Made by a program: the position numbers and the translations under genes. From Kaistia adipata DSM 17808 (lineage in GTDB: Bacteria > Pseudomonadota > Alphaproteobacteria > Rhizobiales > Kaistiaceae), in the NCBI RefSeq assembly GCF_000423225.1, contig NZ_AUHO01000007.1, positions 434,001-498,000 on the forward strand: a DNA stretch of 64,000 nt. Direction: 5' to 3'. Positions 29,235-43,799 of this stretch are shown piece by piece. Within the stretch, counting starts at the first letter, position 1. Each line of letters opens with the position of its first letter. Under the pieces are notes generated by a model. The model did no database searches. It had not been told where the DNA came from and saw only the letters and a list, made by a program, of their open reading frames with translations.

Positions 29235-30017
29235 ATGACCGAAGACGCGAACGACCGTTACAGGGCGCCCGCCCTGGACAAGGGGCTCGACATTCTCGAG
29301 CTGCTCGCCGCCACCGACGAGAGCATGACCCAGGCGGAAATCGCCAAGGCGCTCAACCGCTCGCCGAACGAAATCTACCGTATGCTCGACCGCCTGGTGC
29401 GGCGCAGCTATGTCGCCCGCGTGCATGGCGACCGCTACGAACTGACGCTGCGCCTGTTCGCGCTGGCGCATCAGCACGCCCCCGTCCGCCGGCTCGTCAG
29501 CCAGGCCCTGCCGGTGATGCGGCAGTTCTCGCGCGAGTCCGAGCAGGCCTGCCACCTCGCCGTTTACGACCGCGGCCGGATCGTCGTCGTCGCCCAGATG
29601 GATGCGCCAAGCTATTGGAGTTATTCAATTCGTGTCGGCGCGCGTGTCAGTCTCTACAACACCGGCTCGGGTCACGTGCTGCTCGCCTTCGCGACGCCGG
29701 AGGAGCGCGCGATGATGGAGGCCGAGCGCGAGGAGCAGGCCGAGGACAAGGTGCGGCCGAGCAATCTCGACGAGCGGCTGGTGCAGATTCGCCGCCGCGG
29801 CTACGAGTCGACGCCGAGCGCCCAGTCGCAGTCGGTCTACAATCTTTCCGTGCCGGTGCTCGGCGCCAACGATACCGCGCTCGCGGCGCTGACCTGTCCC
29901 TTCCTGCCGCGCATCGACCGTCCGAACGTGCCCGACCTGCAGGAGGCGCTGGCGATCCTGATCGGGGCCAGCCGCGAGCTGTCGCATGTCGTCGGGCGCG
30001 GGATCGACGAGGAATGA
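29235..30017 (+). CDS. IclR-family transcriptional regulator
   Basis: A 260-residue regulator with an N-terminal winged helix (residues about 10-65: ALDKGLDILELLAATDESMTQAEIAKALNRSPNEIYRMLDRLVRRSYV) and a C-terminal GAF-like IclR effector domain (residues about 80-250: AYD..RIVVVAQMDAPSYWSYSIRVGARVSLYNTGSGHVLLAF). IclR proteins of this type respond to small acids such as 2-keto-3-deoxy sugar acids. It lies between the leftward transporter operon and the rightward lactonase gene, the usual place for a local regulator, and the surrounding promoters carry shared motifs. Confidence 0.93.
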   Translation: MTEDANDRYRAPALDKGLDILELLAATDESMTQAEIAKALNRSPNEIYRMLDRLVRRSYVARVHGDRYELTLRLFALAHQHAPVRRLVSQALPVMRQFSRESEQACHLAVYDRGRIVVVAQMDAPSYWSYSIRVGARVSLYNTGSGHVLLAFATPEERAMMEAEREEQAEDKVRPSNLDERLVQIRRRGYESTPSAQSQSVYNLSVPVLGANDTALAALTCPFLPRIDRPNVPDLQEALAILIGASRELSHVVGRGIDEE

Positions 30018-30087
30018 CCTCATTCGCGGGTGGGGAGTCGGGCTGTCCTCGCGCGCCGGAATCTCGTTTTGTTGTGAATTCTATCCT

Positions 30088-30098
30088 TATATATGAAT
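30088..30098 (+). promoter_or_regulatory. shared AT-rich motif, copy 2 (TATATATGAAT)
   Basis: Reads TATATATGAAT, 34 bases before the lactonase-like gene start, in a short AT-rich island between the IclR gene and this gene. Best match to the other two copies at 29150 (minus) and 32673. Confidence 0.5.
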
Positions 30099-30131
30099 GG
30101 TTGAAGACGGCACGGCCGGAGGAGAGATGTC

Positions 30132-30962
30132 ATGCGGATGATCGATACCCATTTGCACCTGGTCTACCAGGAGCGCTTTTCCTACCCCTGGCTTGAGAGC
30201 GCGCCGGCGCTCAACCGCAACTTCACCCTCGACGACTACCTGCCGCAGGCGAAGGCCGCCGGCATCACCGACATGCTGCACATGGAGGTCGACGTCGCCG
30301 AGAAGGACATCGAGGCGGAGACCGCCTTCGTCACCGGCCTTGGCCAGGGCGTGATCGGCGCCATCGCCGCCTGCCGGCCGGAGAGCGAGGGCTTCGCGGC
30401 CCAGCTCGAGCGCCAGGCTGCCAACCCGAAGGTCCGGGGGCTCCGCCGCATCCTGCACCAGTCGCCGGACGAGCTCGGCCAGCGGCCGATCTTCGCCGAG
30501 AACATCAAGCGTCTCGCCGCGCACCAGCTGACCTATGATTTCTGCGTGCTGCCGCACCAGCTGCCGATCGCCGCCGCGATCGCCAAGGCGGCGCCCGACG
30601 TGCAGTTCGTCGTCGACCATTGCGGTGTGCCGAACGTCAAGGACAAGGCGTTCGAGCCGTGGCGCGCCAACATGTCGGCGATCGCCGAGCTGCCCAACGT
30701 CGCCGCCAAGATCTCCGGCGTCATTGCCTATGGCGACCCGGTCAACTGGACGGTGGCGGATCTCCGCCCCTTCGTCGAGCACACGATCGGCGCCTTTGGC
30801 TGGGACCGCGTCGTCTGGGGCTCGGACTGGCCGGTCTGCACGCTGACGGCCGATCTCGGCCGCTGGGTCGCCGCGACGCACGAGCTGATCCAGGGCGCCA
30901 GCGACGACGAGAAGGCGAAGCTCTGGCACCGCAACGCCGAGCGCATCTACCGGCTGGATTGA
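30132..30962 (+). CDS. amidohydrolase-superfamily lactonase (L-fuconolactonase/rhamnonolactonase-like)
   Basis: A 276-residue TIM-barrel metal hydrolase of the amidohydrolase_2 group. Metal ligands are visible in IDTHLHL (His7, His9), VVDHCGVPN, and the closing WGSDWPVC aspartate. Members of this group (COG3618) open sugar lactones such as L-fucono- and L-rhamnono-lactone, or related dicarboxylic lactones. It is the first gene of the rightward half and would act after the Gfo/Idh dehydrogenase. No signal peptide, so cytoplasmic. The ATG at 30132 follows GGAGGAGAGATGTC. Confidence 0.85.
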   Translation: MRMIDTHLHLVYQERFSYPWLESAPALNRNFTLDDYLPQAKAAGITDMLHMEVDVAEKDIEAETAFVTGLGQGVIGAIAACRPESEGFAAQLERQAANPKVRGLRRILHQSPDELGQRPIFAENIKRLAAHQLTYDFCVLPHQLPIAAAIAKAAPDVQFVVDHCGVPNVKDKAFEPWRANMSAIAELPNVAAKISGVIAYGDPVNWTVADLRPFVEHTIGAFGWDRVVWGSDWPVCTLTADLGRWVAATHELIQGASDDEKAKLWHRNAERIYRLD

Positions 30963-30973
30963 TTTCAAACGCT

Positions 30974-31073
30974 CGGTCGTCATCCCGGGCGAAGCGAAGC
31001 TGAGACCCGGGATCCATGCAGCGGCCTGCCGCTGGAGGCTGAATGGATCCCTGCTTCCGCAGGGATGACGGCA
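30974..31073. repeat. GGATCC-type intergenic repeat, copy 1
   Basis: Two imperfect hairpins face each other: CATCCCGGG...CCCGGGATCCAT on the left and ATGGATCCCTG...CAGGGATGACGG on the right. The same organisation occurs at 35799-35906 and a fragment near 22695. Non-coding, dispersed element between the lactonase and mutarotase genes. Confidence 0.7.
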
Positions 31074-31111
31074 GCGGCACTCACAAGAATGAAGCAAAGG
31101 GAGAAGACTAG

Positions 31112-31441
31112 ATGAAGCGCATGGGATCCGTGATCGGCCTGAAGGCGGAGGCCATTCCCGAATACAAGCGCCTGCACGCGGATGTTTGGCCGGGCGTGCT
31201 GGCGAAGATCGCCGACTGCAACATCAAGAACTACTCGATCTTCCTGAAGGAGCCGGAAAACCTGCTCTTCGCCTATTTCGAGTATCACGGCACCGACTTT
31301 GCCGCCGACAGCGCCAAGATGGCCGAGGATCCGGTCACGCAGGATTGGTGGAAGATCTGCGGGCCGATGCAGGAGCCGCTCGAGACCCGCAAGGAAGGCG
31401 AGTGGTGGGCAGGCATGGAAGAGGTCTTCTACACCCCCTGA
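31112..31441 (+). CDS. L-rhamnose mutarotase family protein
   Basis: A 109-residue protein of the RhaM/DUF718 family: IPEYKRLHADVWPGVLAKIADCNIKNYSIFL, then NLLFAYFEYHGTDF, DWWKICGPMQEPLE and the C-terminal EEVFYTP, which match the layout of RhaM (YxxxHxxxWPEL, NYAIYL, RWWKYM, EVFYLP). RhaM interconverts alpha and beta anomers of L-rhamnose; homologues are also found in L-fucose clusters. A ribosome site (AAGGGAGAAGACTAG) precedes the ATG. Its position before the dehydrogenase suggests it supplies the anomer that is oxidised. Confidence 0.88.
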   Translation: MKRMGSVIGLKAEAIPEYKRLHADVWPGVLAKIADCNIKNYSIFLKEPENLLFAYFEYHGTDFAADSAKMAEDPVTQDWWKICGPMQEPLETRKEGEWWAGMEEVFYTP

Positions 31442-31529
31442 GACCTGCGGATCGGCGACGCGGCGGCCTGCTTCCCGCCGCGTCGGCCTGGCCGGATTGT
31501 CCGGTCGCGAACACCACGACGAGGTTTTC

Positions 31530-32609
31530 ATGACGTCCTTCGATCCCGCCACGCTCACGCAGGCCTGGCCGCTTCCGACCGCGCCGCGCCCGATCGTCAT
31601 CATCGGCGCCGGCGGCATCGTCAACGACGCGCATCTGCCGGCCTATGCGCTGGCCGGCTTTCCGGTCGCCGGCATCTTCGATCGTGACGTCGGCCGCGCC
31701 AAGGCGCTCGCCGAGCAGTGGAGCGTGCCGTTCTTCCGCACGCTCGACGAGGCGGTGGCGGTGCGCGACGCCGTCTTCGATCTCGCCACGCCGCCGGTGG
31801 CGCATCTGGAGATCCTGCGCCGCCTGCCCAAGGGCGCGACCGTCCTGATCCAGAAGCCGATGGGGCGCGACCTCGACGAGGCGACGGCGATCCTGCAGCT
31901 GGCGCGCGAGCGCCAGCTGACGGCGGCGGTGAATTTCCAGCTCCGCTTCTCGCCGATGATGCTGGCGGTGCGCGACGCGTTGCAGAAGGGGCTTCTCGGG
32001 CGGCTGGTCGATGTCGAGGTACATCTCAATCTTGTCACGCCCTGGCATCTGTTCCCGTTCCTGAAAGGCATGGAGCGGGTCGAAATTGCGGTGCATTCGA
32101 TCCACTATCTCGACCTGATCCGCTCCGTGCTCGGCAATCCGACCGGCGTGCATGCCCGCACGCTTGGTCATGCGAGCCACGACCTGGCGCAGACCCGCAC
32201 CACGGCGCTGCTCGACTTCGCGCCGGATGTCCGCTGCACGCTGTCGATCAACCACGACCATGATTTTGGCCGCCGCTTCCAGGACGCCACCTTCCGCTTC
32301 GAGGGCGACAAGGGCGCGGCTTCCGTCAAGCTCGGCCTGCTCTTGAACTATCCGGAGGGCGAACCGGACGAGCTCTGGATCACGGACAGCCGGGGGCCGC
32401 AGGCCGAGTGGCAGCAAGTGCCGCTCGCCGGCGGCTGGTTCCCGCATGCCTTCGCCGGCGTGATGTCCAACCTGCAGCGCTACGCCGCCGGCGAGGATGA
32501 AAGCCTCGTCACCTCGGTCGAGGATGCCTGGCACACCATGGCGCTGGTCGAGGCGGCGTTCCGCTCGGCAGCGGCGCCGGCAACGCCGGTTCCTGGGCTG
32601 CCGGAATAG
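31530..32609 (+). CDS. Gfo/Idh/MocA-family sugar dehydrogenase
   Basis: A 359-residue NAD(P)-dependent oxidoreductase. The N-terminal Rossmann domain has VIIGAGGIVNDAHLPAYALAGFPVAGIFDRD and the family lysine in VLIQKPMGRDLDEA (a variant of the EKP motif with Gln before Lys). The C-terminal alpha/beta domain contains AVHSIHYLDLIRSVLG with the conserved histidines. Likely oxidises the sugar at C1 to a lactone. ATG at 31530 after GACGAGGTTTTC is preferred; the longer open frame reads through the mutarotase gene. It follows the mutarotase by 88 bp. Confidence 0.87.
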   Translation: MTSFDPATLTQAWPLPTAPRPIVIIGAGGIVNDAHLPAYALAGFPVAGIFDRDVGRAKALAEQWSVPFFRTLDEAVAVRDAVFDLATPPVAHLEILRRLPKGATVLIQKPMGRDLDEATAILQLARERQLTAAVNFQLRFSPMMLAVRDALQKGLLGRLVDVEVHLNLVTPWHLFPFLKGMERVEIAVHSIHYLDLIRSVLGNPTGVHARTLGHASHDLAQTRTTALLDFAPDVRCTLSINHDHDFGRRFQDATFRFEGDKGAASVKLGLLLNYPEGEPDELWITDSRGPQAEWQQVPLAGGWFPHAFAGVMSNLQRYAAGEDESLVTSVEDAWHTMALVEAAFRSAAAPATPVPGLPE

Positions 32610-32672
32610 GCGGGCCCGATCAAATCAATCAATTCATCCGCGAGCGCTTGATTTGCGGGTAAGTGAATGATT

Positions 32673-32683
32673 GATATATGAAT
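32673..32683 (+). promoter_or_regulatory. shared AT-rich motif, copy 3 (GATATATGAAT)
   Basis: Reads GATATATGAAT, 26 bases before the second MaoC gene, matching copy 2 at 10 of 11 positions. A TTGATT (32649-32654) lies 17 bases upstream of TGATAT, so the motif may also overlap a -10 element. Confidence 0.5.
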
Positions 32684-32708
32684 TCTGTTTTCGAGGGAGG
32701 ATGAGGCC

Positions 32709-33269
<561 letters not shown>

Positions 33270-33276
33270 GCCAAGA

Positions 33277-34434
33277 ATGTCCCAGTCCGATCTGCCGCTC
33301 GACGGCCTGCTCGTCGTCGATCTGAGCCAGTTCCTGTCCGGCCCGTATTGCGCGCTCCGGCTGCGTGATCTCGGCGCCCGTGTCATCAAGATCGAGCGCC
33401 CGGACGGCGGCGATCTCTGCCGCCGCCTCTATCTGACCGATACCGAGATCGGCGGCGACTCGACGCTCTTCCATGCGATCAACCGCAACAAGGAGAGCTA
33501 CGCCGTCGACATGAAAAACCCGGTCGAGCTGGAGAGCCTGAAGAAGCTGCTCGCCAGGGCCGATGTCGTCATGCAGAACTTCCGCCCCGGCGTGATCGAC
33601 CGCCTCGGCCTCGGCTACGAGACGGTCAAGGCGATCAACCCGGACGTCGTGTACGGCTCGATCACCGGCTATGGCGACGAAGGTCCGTGGGTGACGCGGC
33701 CGGGCCAGGACCTGCTGGCGCAGGCGCGTTCCGGCGTCACCTGGCTGAACGGCGACGAGGGCCAGGGTCCGGTGCCGTTCGGCCTCGCCATCGCCGACAT
33801 GCTGGCGGGCGCAGCGCTCTGCCAGGGCATCCTGGCGGCGCTGGTCAAGCGCGGCATCTCGGGCAGGGGCTCGCATGTCGAGACCAGCCTGATCGAGGCG
33901 CTGATCGACTTCCAGTTCGAGGTGCTGACGACGCATCTGAACGATGGCGGCCGCAAGCCGACGCGCGCCAGCTTCCGCAGCGCGCATGCCTATCTCTCGG
34001 CCCCCTATGGCATCTATCCGACCAAGGATGGCTTCCTCGCGGTCGCCATGATGCCGGTCTCGAAGCTCGGCGACCTGCTGGGCATGCCGGAGCTTGAGCC
34101 CTATCGCGACCAGCCGAAGAGCTGGTTCTCCGAGCGTGACACGATCAAGCAGCTGATCGCCGCGAAGCTCGCCACCGAGACGACCGACCACTGGCTGTCG
34201 ATCCTCGAGCCAGCCGACGTCTGGTGCGCCAAGGTGCTTGAATGGCCGGAGCTCCTGAAGAGCGAGGGCTTCACCGCGCTCGACATGCTGCAGACGGTGG
34301 AGCGGGCCGACAACGTGCGTGTCGTCACCACGCGGTCGCCGATCCGCGTCGACGGCAAGCGCCCGACAAGCGCGGTCGCCGCGCCGCGCATCGGCGAGCA
34401 CACCGACGCGATCCGGGCCGAATTCGGCCTCTGA
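33277..34434 (+). CDS. CaiB/BaiF family (class III) CoA-transferase
   Basis: A 385-residue class III CoA-transferase: VVDLSQFLSGPYCALRLRDLGARVIKIERPDGGDLCRR at the N-terminus, NFRPGVIDRLGLGYETVKAINPDVVYGSITGYGDEGPW, and the catalytic aspartate Asp174 in GLAIADMLAGAALCQGI. These enzymes move CoA between organic acids in the cytoplasm through an aspartyl-CoA thioester. It is sandwiched between a MaoC-like gene (7 bp before) and a solute-binding-fold gene (137 bp after). Donor and acceptor acids are unknown. Confidence 0.9.
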   Translation: MSQSDLPLDGLLVVDLSQFLSGPYCALRLRDLGARVIKIERPDGGDLCRRLYLTDTEIGGDSTLFHAINRNKESYAVDMKNPVELESLKKLLARADVVMQNFRPGVIDRLGLGYETVKAINPDVVYGSITGYGDEGPWVTRPGQDLLAQARSGVTWLNGDEGQGPVPFGLAIADMLAGAALCQGILAALVKRGISGRGSHVETSLIEALIDFQFEVLTTHLNDGGRKPTRASFRSAHAYLSAPYGIYPTKDGFLAVAMMPVSKLGDLLGMPELEPYRDQPKSWFSERDTIKQLIAAKLATETTDHWLSILEPADVWCAKVLEWPELLKSEGFTALDMLQTVERADNVRVVTTRSPIRVDGKRPTSAVAAPRIGEHTDAIRAEFGL

Positions 34435-34571
34435 CGCTTCCGGCTTCGGCGTCGCCACGGCGCCGAAGCCTCGCGGATTTCGCAGCCATGCCGGTCCGCC
34501 GGCCGAATGTTCATTGTCAGCCATGATCCGGTCGCGTGAGGCGGGCGATCATGACCGAGGGGGAAGAGATT

Positions 34572-35711
34572 TTGACCAAGCCGATCACGCTCAAGGGCAT
34601 GACCTGGAGCCACCCGCGCGGCTACGATCCGGTCGTCGCCTGCGCCGAGCTCTACCTGAAGGAGACGGGCGTCCAGGTCGAATGGGACAAGCGCTCGCTG
34701 CAGGATTTCGAGAGCTTCCCGGTCGAGGAACTGGCGCGCGCCTATGACCTGATCGTCATCGACCATCCGCATGTCGGCCAGATCACCAAGGAAGGCTGCC
34801 TGGCGCCGCTCGACGTCGCCGGCCGCGAGGCGGAGCGCGAGGCGCTTGCCGCCGGTTCCGTCGGTGCCTCCTACAAGAGCTACACCTGGCAGGGCCACCA
34901 GTGGGCCTTCCCGATCGACGCGGCGACGCCGGTGCTCGCCTATCGCCCGGACCTGGTCGCGGCGCCGCCGAAGACCTGGGACGAGGTGCTCGCGCTCGGG
35001 CCCGGCAAGGCTCTGGTGCCGTTTCGCGCGCCGCACTCGCTGATGAGCTTCTATTCGCTCGCCGCCAATCTCGGCCATCCCTGCACGGTGACCGGCCCCG
35101 GCGACCTGATCGATCCCGCCGTCGGCGTCCGCGTCTACGACTTCCTGGCCAAGCTCGCCGCGAACGGCATGGCCGATTTCGACAGCGACCCGATCCAGGT
35201 GTTCGAGAAGCTGGCGGCGGAAGGCTCCGACATCGCCGTCGCGCCGCTGCTCTACGGCTATGTCAGCTATGCGACGGACGGTTTCCGGCCGAACCGGCTC
35301 GCCTTCGCCGACATGCCGGTCCTCGGCACGGCTGGCCCGGTCGGCTCGGCGCTCGGCGGCACCGGCATCGCCGTCTCGGCCTATTCGAAGAACCGCGACG
35401 CGGCGATCGATCTCGCCTACTGGCTCGCCAGCGCCGATGTGCAGCGCGACCCCTATGCGTCGAATGGCGGCCAGCCCGGCCACGCCGTGGCCTGGGAAGA
35501 CCCGGCCGTCAACGCACCGACGCACGGCTTCTACGAGAACACCCGCGCGACGCTGGAAGGCGCCTGGGTCCGCCCGCGCCACAATGGCTACATGGCGTTC
35601 CAGGACGCCGCCTCGAAGCGCATCAACGCGGCGCTGCAGGCCGGCGAGCCGGGCGACGCCGTGGTCGCCGAGCTGAACCGCATGTTCCGCGACAGCTTCG
35701 CCAACGCCTGA
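34572..35711 (+). CDS. solute-binding-protein-fold protein without signal peptide
   Basis: A 379-residue protein of the extracellular solute-binding protein (MalE-like) fold: RGYDPVVACAELYLKETGVQVEWDKRSLQDFESFPVEEL, YDLIVIDHPHVGQITKEGCLAPLD, and AFPIDAATPVLAYRPDLVAAPPKTWDEVLALG. It has no signal peptide from any possible start (ATG 34536, ATG 34551, TTG 34572). I favour the TTG because GAGGGGGAAGAGA lies just before it. Without export it cannot serve an importer; it may bind a CoA-linked or acid intermediate in the cytoplasm. It ends the MaoC-CaiB gene run. Family assignment is solid; function is unknown. Confidence 0.78.
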   Translation: MTKPITLKGMTWSHPRGYDPVVACAELYLKETGVQVEWDKRSLQDFESFPVEELARAYDLIVIDHPHVGQITKEGCLAPLDVAGREAEREALAAGSVGASYKSYTWQGHQWAFPIDAATPVLAYRPDLVAAPPKTWDEVLALGPGKALVPFRAPHSLMSFYSLAANLGHPCTVTGPGDLIDPAVGVRVYDFLAKLAANGMADFDSDPIQVFEKLAAEGSDIAVAPLLYGYVSYATDGFRPNRLAFADMPVLGTAGPVGSALGGTGIAVSAYSKNRDAAIDLAYWLASADVQRDPYASNGGQPGHAVAWEDPAVNAPTHGFYENTRATLEGAWVRPRHNGYMAFQDAASKRINAALQAGEPGDAVVAELNRMFRDSFANA

Positions 35712-35734
35712 GGCGACGTCGCCTGATGATAGAG

Positions 35735-35764
35735 AACGGCCGGGCAATGCTCCGGCTGTTTTCG
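35735..35764 (+). terminator. intrinsic terminator after the catabolic operon
   Basis: Stem ACGGCCGG (35736-35743) with CCGGCTGT (35752-35759) allowing one G-T pair, then TTTTCGTT. It lies about 25 bp after the solute-binding-fold gene. Confidence 0.65.
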
Positions 35765-35798
35765 TTCGGGGTGCCCCGGTTGTCGGCCCTCGCTCTGC

Positions 35799-35906
35799 CG
35801 TCCTCCTCGCGAAGGCGGGGATCCATACAGCCGCGCCGCTGGCCGTTCGAAGCTCCCGATGTCTCGACTGTATGGATCCCGGCTCGGGGGGGGGGCGGGA
35901 TGACGG
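35799..35906. repeat. GGATCC-type intergenic repeat, copy 2, with ten-G run
   Basis: GCGGGGATCCATACAG on the left faces CTGTATGGATCCCGG on the right; the unit ends in GGGATGACGG as in copy 1. A run of ten G (35886-35895) sits in the right arm and may vary in length or be a sequencing weak point. Confidence 0.65.
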
Positions 35907-36193
35907 CGAGGGTCGGGCGGCGTGGTGCGTCCCCATCGATGCCGAAGGGGCGAGGTCGAACGGAATGTCTGGCGGGCAGCGACGATCGTCAGCCCAAAAA
36001 AACAGGCTGTCGTCGTAACGAAACGCGCGATGCGATAAGGTATCCTCGCGATGAGGCGCCGCGTTGGGGCATTCCGGCCGTTCCGGAACGCCCATCCCGA
36101 TCCGGCATCGTTGTTGCATGGATCAGGAGCCGGCCCGGACGACGCCGCGGGTCGGGGACGGAATAAAGCGCGCTGCCAGACGAGGCCATACCG

Positions 36194-38707
<2,514 letters not shown>

Positions 38708-38727
38708 GCGACGCGGAAGGGGGCGCG

Positions 38728-40920
<2,193 letters not shown>

Positions 40921-40990
40921 GGCGACCGGCGGGACGGGGTGAGATGAGAAAAACACTGCAGGGCAACGAGCATTTCGGGAGGGACTGAGG

Positions 40991-42256
40991 ATGGATCGGC
41001 CGCAGACCAATGCGCCGCTGGCGCGTAGTGCCATGGCCTTCGTGCTGGCGGGTGGACGCGGCAGCCGCCTGATGGAACTGACGGACCGGCGCGCCAAGCC
41101 GGCGGTCTATTTCGGCGGCAAGTCGCGCATCATCGATTTCGCGCTGTCGAATGCCGTCAATTCCGGCATCCGCAAGATCGGCGTCGCCACCCAGTACAAG
41201 GCGCACAGCCTGATCCGCCACCTGAACCGGGGCTGGAACTTCTTCCGCTCCGAGCGCAACGAGATCTTCGACGTCTTCCCGGCCAGCCAGCGCGTCTCGG
41301 AGGACCAGTGGTACCGGGGCACGGCCGACGCGGTCTATCAGAACCTCGACATCCTGAAGGACTACGACGCCAAGTATTTCGTCATCCTGGCCGGCGACCA
41401 CATCTACAAGATGGACTACGAGAAGATGCTGCAGCAGCACGTCGACTCGGGCGCCGACGTGACGATCGGCTGCCTCGAGGTGCCGCGCATGGAGGCGACG
41501 GGCTTCGGCGTCATGCATGTCGACGAGACCGACCGCATCAGCGCCTTCGTCGAGAAGCCGAAGGACCCGCCGGCGATGCCAGGCAAGCCGGACAAGGCGC
41601 TGGCCTCGATGGGCATCTATGTCTTCGACACCAAGTTCCTGATCGACGAACTGGAGCGCGACGCCAACGACCCGAATTCGAGCCGCGACTTCGGCAAGGA
41701 CATCATCCCGAACATCGTCAAGAACGGAAAGGCGGTCGCGCATCATTTCGAGACTTCCTGCGTCCGCTCAAGCCAGGAATCGGTCAGCTACTGGCGCGAT
41801 GTCGGTACGGTCGACGCCTATTGGGAGGCGAATATCGACCTGACCAGCGTCGTGCCCGACCTCGACCTGTTCGACCGCAACTGGCCGATCTGGACCTATA
41901 GCGAGGTGACGCCGCCGGCGAAGTTCGTGCACAACGAGGACAATCGGCGCGGCTATGCGCTGTCCTCGCTGGTGTCCGGCGGCTGCATCGTCTCCGGCGC
42001 GTCGCTGGAGCGGGCGCTGCTCTTCACCGGCGTGCGCTGCAACTCCTATTCGCATGTCGAGAACGGCGTCATCCTGCCTTATGTCGAGGTCGGACGCGGC
42101 GCCCGGTTGAGCAATGTCGTCGTCGATGCCCGCGTGCAGATCCCGGAAGGGCTGATCGTCGGCGAGGACCCGGAGCTGGACGCCCAGAGGTTCCAGCGCT
42201 CGGCGAACGGCATCTGCCTGATCACCCAGCCCATGATCGACGCGTTGAACACGTGA
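40991..42256 (+). CDS. glgC: glucose-1-phosphate adenylyltransferase
   Basis: Makes ADP-glucose for glycogen synthesis and is the usual allosteric control point. The 421-residue protein shows the nucleotidyltransferase signature [44 protein letters not shown], the catalytic region [16 protein letters not shown], the substrate lysine region [10 protein letters not shown], and the C-terminal left-handed beta-helix ([34 protein letters not shown]). Length and motifs are standard. It is followed by a 91-bp gap with a strong hairpin before glgA. Confidence 0.96.
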   Translation: MDRPQTNAPLARSAMAFVLAGGRGSRLMELTDRRAKPAVYFGGKSRIIDFALSNAVNSGIRKIGVATQYKAHSLIRHLNRGWNFFRSERNEIFDVFPASQRVSEDQWYRGTADAVYQNLDILKDYDAKYFVILAGDHIYKMDYEKMLQQHVDSGADVTIGCLEVPRMEATGFGVMHVDETDRISAFVEKPKDPPAMPGKPDKALASMGIYVFDTKFLIDELERDANDPNSSRDFGKDIIPNIVKNGKAVAHHFETSCVRSSQESVSYWRDVGTVDAYWEANIDLTSVVPDLDLFDRNWPIWTYSEVTPPAKFVHNEDNRRGYALSSLVSGGCIVSGASLERALLFTGVRCNSYSHVENGVILPYVEVGRGARLSNVVVDARVQIPEGLIVGEDPELDAQRFQRSANGICLITQPMIDALNT

Positions 42257-42280
42257 TCATGCGTTCTTCAAGACCCTTAC

Positions 42281-42314
42281 CCCAGCCCTCTCCGGAACGT
42301 GGGAGAGGGCTGGG
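42281..42314. repeat. 13-bp-stem hairpin between glgC and glgA
   Basis: Perfect stem CCCAGCCCTCTCC (42281-42293) with GGAGAGGGCTGGG (42302-42314), eight-base loop. The CCCTCTCC word ties it to the repeat family at 21525 and 22750. It lies 33 bp before the glgA start and could modulate read-through in the operon. Confidence 0.75.
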
Positions 42315-42347
42315 TGAGAGCCTGGCTTTCCTTCCAAAGGCCCATTG

Positions 42348-43799
42348 ATGACCTTGAAAATCCTCGCCGTCGTCTCCGAGATCTATCCGCTGGTGAAGAC
42401 GGGCGGGCTGGCCGACGTCGCCGGCGCGCTGCCGGGCGCGCTGGCGCCCGAGGAGGTGGCCGTGACGACGCTGGTGCCGGGCTATCCGGCGGTGATGACG
42501 GCGCTGAAGAAGGGGGAGGTCGTCCAGACCTTCGCGAACCTGTTCGGCCATCCGGCGCGGCTGCTCAAGGGCCAGGCCAAGGGGCTGGACCTGCTCGTGC
42601 TCGACGCGCCGCATCTCTACGACAGGACGGGCAATCCCTATGTCGATGCCGACGGCAAGGACTGGATCGACAATCCGCTGCGTTTCGCGGCGCTCGCCCG
42701 CGTCGCGGCGGATCTCGGCCAGGGTCTCGTGCCGGCGCTGAAGCCCGACGTGATCCACGCGCATGACTGGCAGGCCGGCTTGGTGCCGGCCTATCTCCGC
42801 TACTCCGACAGGCCCGGCGTGCCGACGGTGATGACCGTGCACAACCTCGCCTTCCAGGGCCAGTTCGGGCGCGACCTGCTACCGGCGCTCGGCCTGCCGG
42901 CGCGCGCTTACGCCATCGACGGCGTCGAGTATTACGGCACGATCGGTTTCCTGAAGGCCGGCCTGCAGCTTGCCGACCGGGTGACGACCGTTTCGCCGAC
43001 CTATGCGGCCGAGATCCGCACGCCCGAGGGCGGCATGGGGCTCGACGGCCTGCTGCGCAGTCGCGGCAGCGCCGTCTCGGGCATCCTGAACGGTATCGAC
43101 ACCGGCGTCTGGAACCCGGCCGCCGACCCGATGATCGCCGCCCCCTATGATCTCGCCCATCTCTCGGCGCGCGCCGCCAACAAGAAGGCGCTGCAGCAGC
43201 GGCTCGGCCTCGATCCCGATCCGAACGCGCTCGTCTTCGGCGTTGTCAGCCGGCTCTCCTGGCAGAAGGGGCTCGACCTGCTGCTCGATCGGCTGCCGGC
43301 GCTGGTCGCCGGGGGCGGCCAGCTCGCCATGCTCGGCTCGGGCGAGCCGGCGCTGGCCGGCGGCTTCGCCCATGCCACCGTTGCGCATGGCGGCCGCGTC
43401 GGCGTGGTTAATGGCTATGATGAGGCGCTCGCCCATCTGATCCAGGCCGGGGCGGATGTCATCCTGGTGCCGTCGCGCTTCGAGCCCTGCGGCCTGACCC
43501 AGCTTTGCGCCCTGCGCTACGGCGCGCTGCCGCTCGTCGCCCGTGTCGGCGGGCTCGCCGACACGGTGATCGACGCCAACGAGGTGGCGATCGCTTCGGG
43601 CGCCGGCACCGGCATCCAGTTCAACCCGGTGACAGGCGACGCCTTCGAAAACGCGCTCACGCGCGCCTTCGAGCTCTGGCGCGACCGAGCGGCCTGGAAG
43701 AAGCTGCAGAAAAACGCGATGCGGACCGACGTCTCCTGGACCCGTCCTGCCGCCGCCTATGCCCGGCTCTATCGCGAACTCGCGGCCGGGCACGGCTGA
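42348..43799 (+). CDS. glgA: glycogen synthase (ADP-glucose-dependent, GT5)
   Basis: Extends alpha-1,4-glucan chains from ADP-glucose. The 483-residue protein has the N-terminal ADP-glucose motif [33 protein letters not shown], and the C-terminal catalytic loop [34 protein letters not shown] three bases upstream (42345) is in frame, but the ATG at 42348 gives the usual [21 protein letters not shown]. Its stop overlaps the glgX start (TGATG), so the two are translationally coupled. Confidence 0.96.
   Translation: MTLKILAVVSEIYPLVKTGGLADVAGALPGALAPEEVAVTTLVPGYPAVMTALKKGEVVQTFANLFGHPARLLKGQAKGLDLLVLDAPHLYDRTGNPYVDADGKDWIDNPLRFAALARVAADLGQGLVPALKPDVIHAHDWQAGLVPAYLRYSDRPGVPTVMTVHNLAFQGQFGRDLLPALGLPARAYAIDGVEYYGTIGFLKAGLQLADRVTTVSPTYAAEIRTPEGGMGLDGLLRSRGSAVSGILNGIDTGVWNPAADPMIAAPYDLAHLSARAANKKALQQRLGLDPDPNALVFGVVSRLSWQKGLDLLLDRLPALVAGGGQLAMLGSGEPALAGGFAHATVAHGGRVGVVNGYDEALAHLIQAGADVILVPSRFEPCGLTQLCALRYGALPLVARVGGLADTVIDANEVAIASGAGTGIQFNPVTGDAFENALTRAFELWRDRAAWKKLQKNAMRTDVSWTRPAAAYARLYRELAAGHG

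Larger units (their letters stand above)
35712..36193. other. 482-bp intergenic region upstream of glgP
   Basis: No gene seen. It holds the palindrome AGGCGACGTCGCCT (35711-35724), a terminator-like hairpin (35735-35758), the second GGATCC-type repeat, and then about 190 bp of leader before glgP, presumably with the glg promoter, which I could not place with confidence. Confidence 0.6.

Noticed and set aside
35886-35895. Ten-G run as a possible phase-variation site
   Set aside because: It is in a non-coding repeat and not in or just before a coding frame, so it cannot switch a gene directly; noted only as variable.
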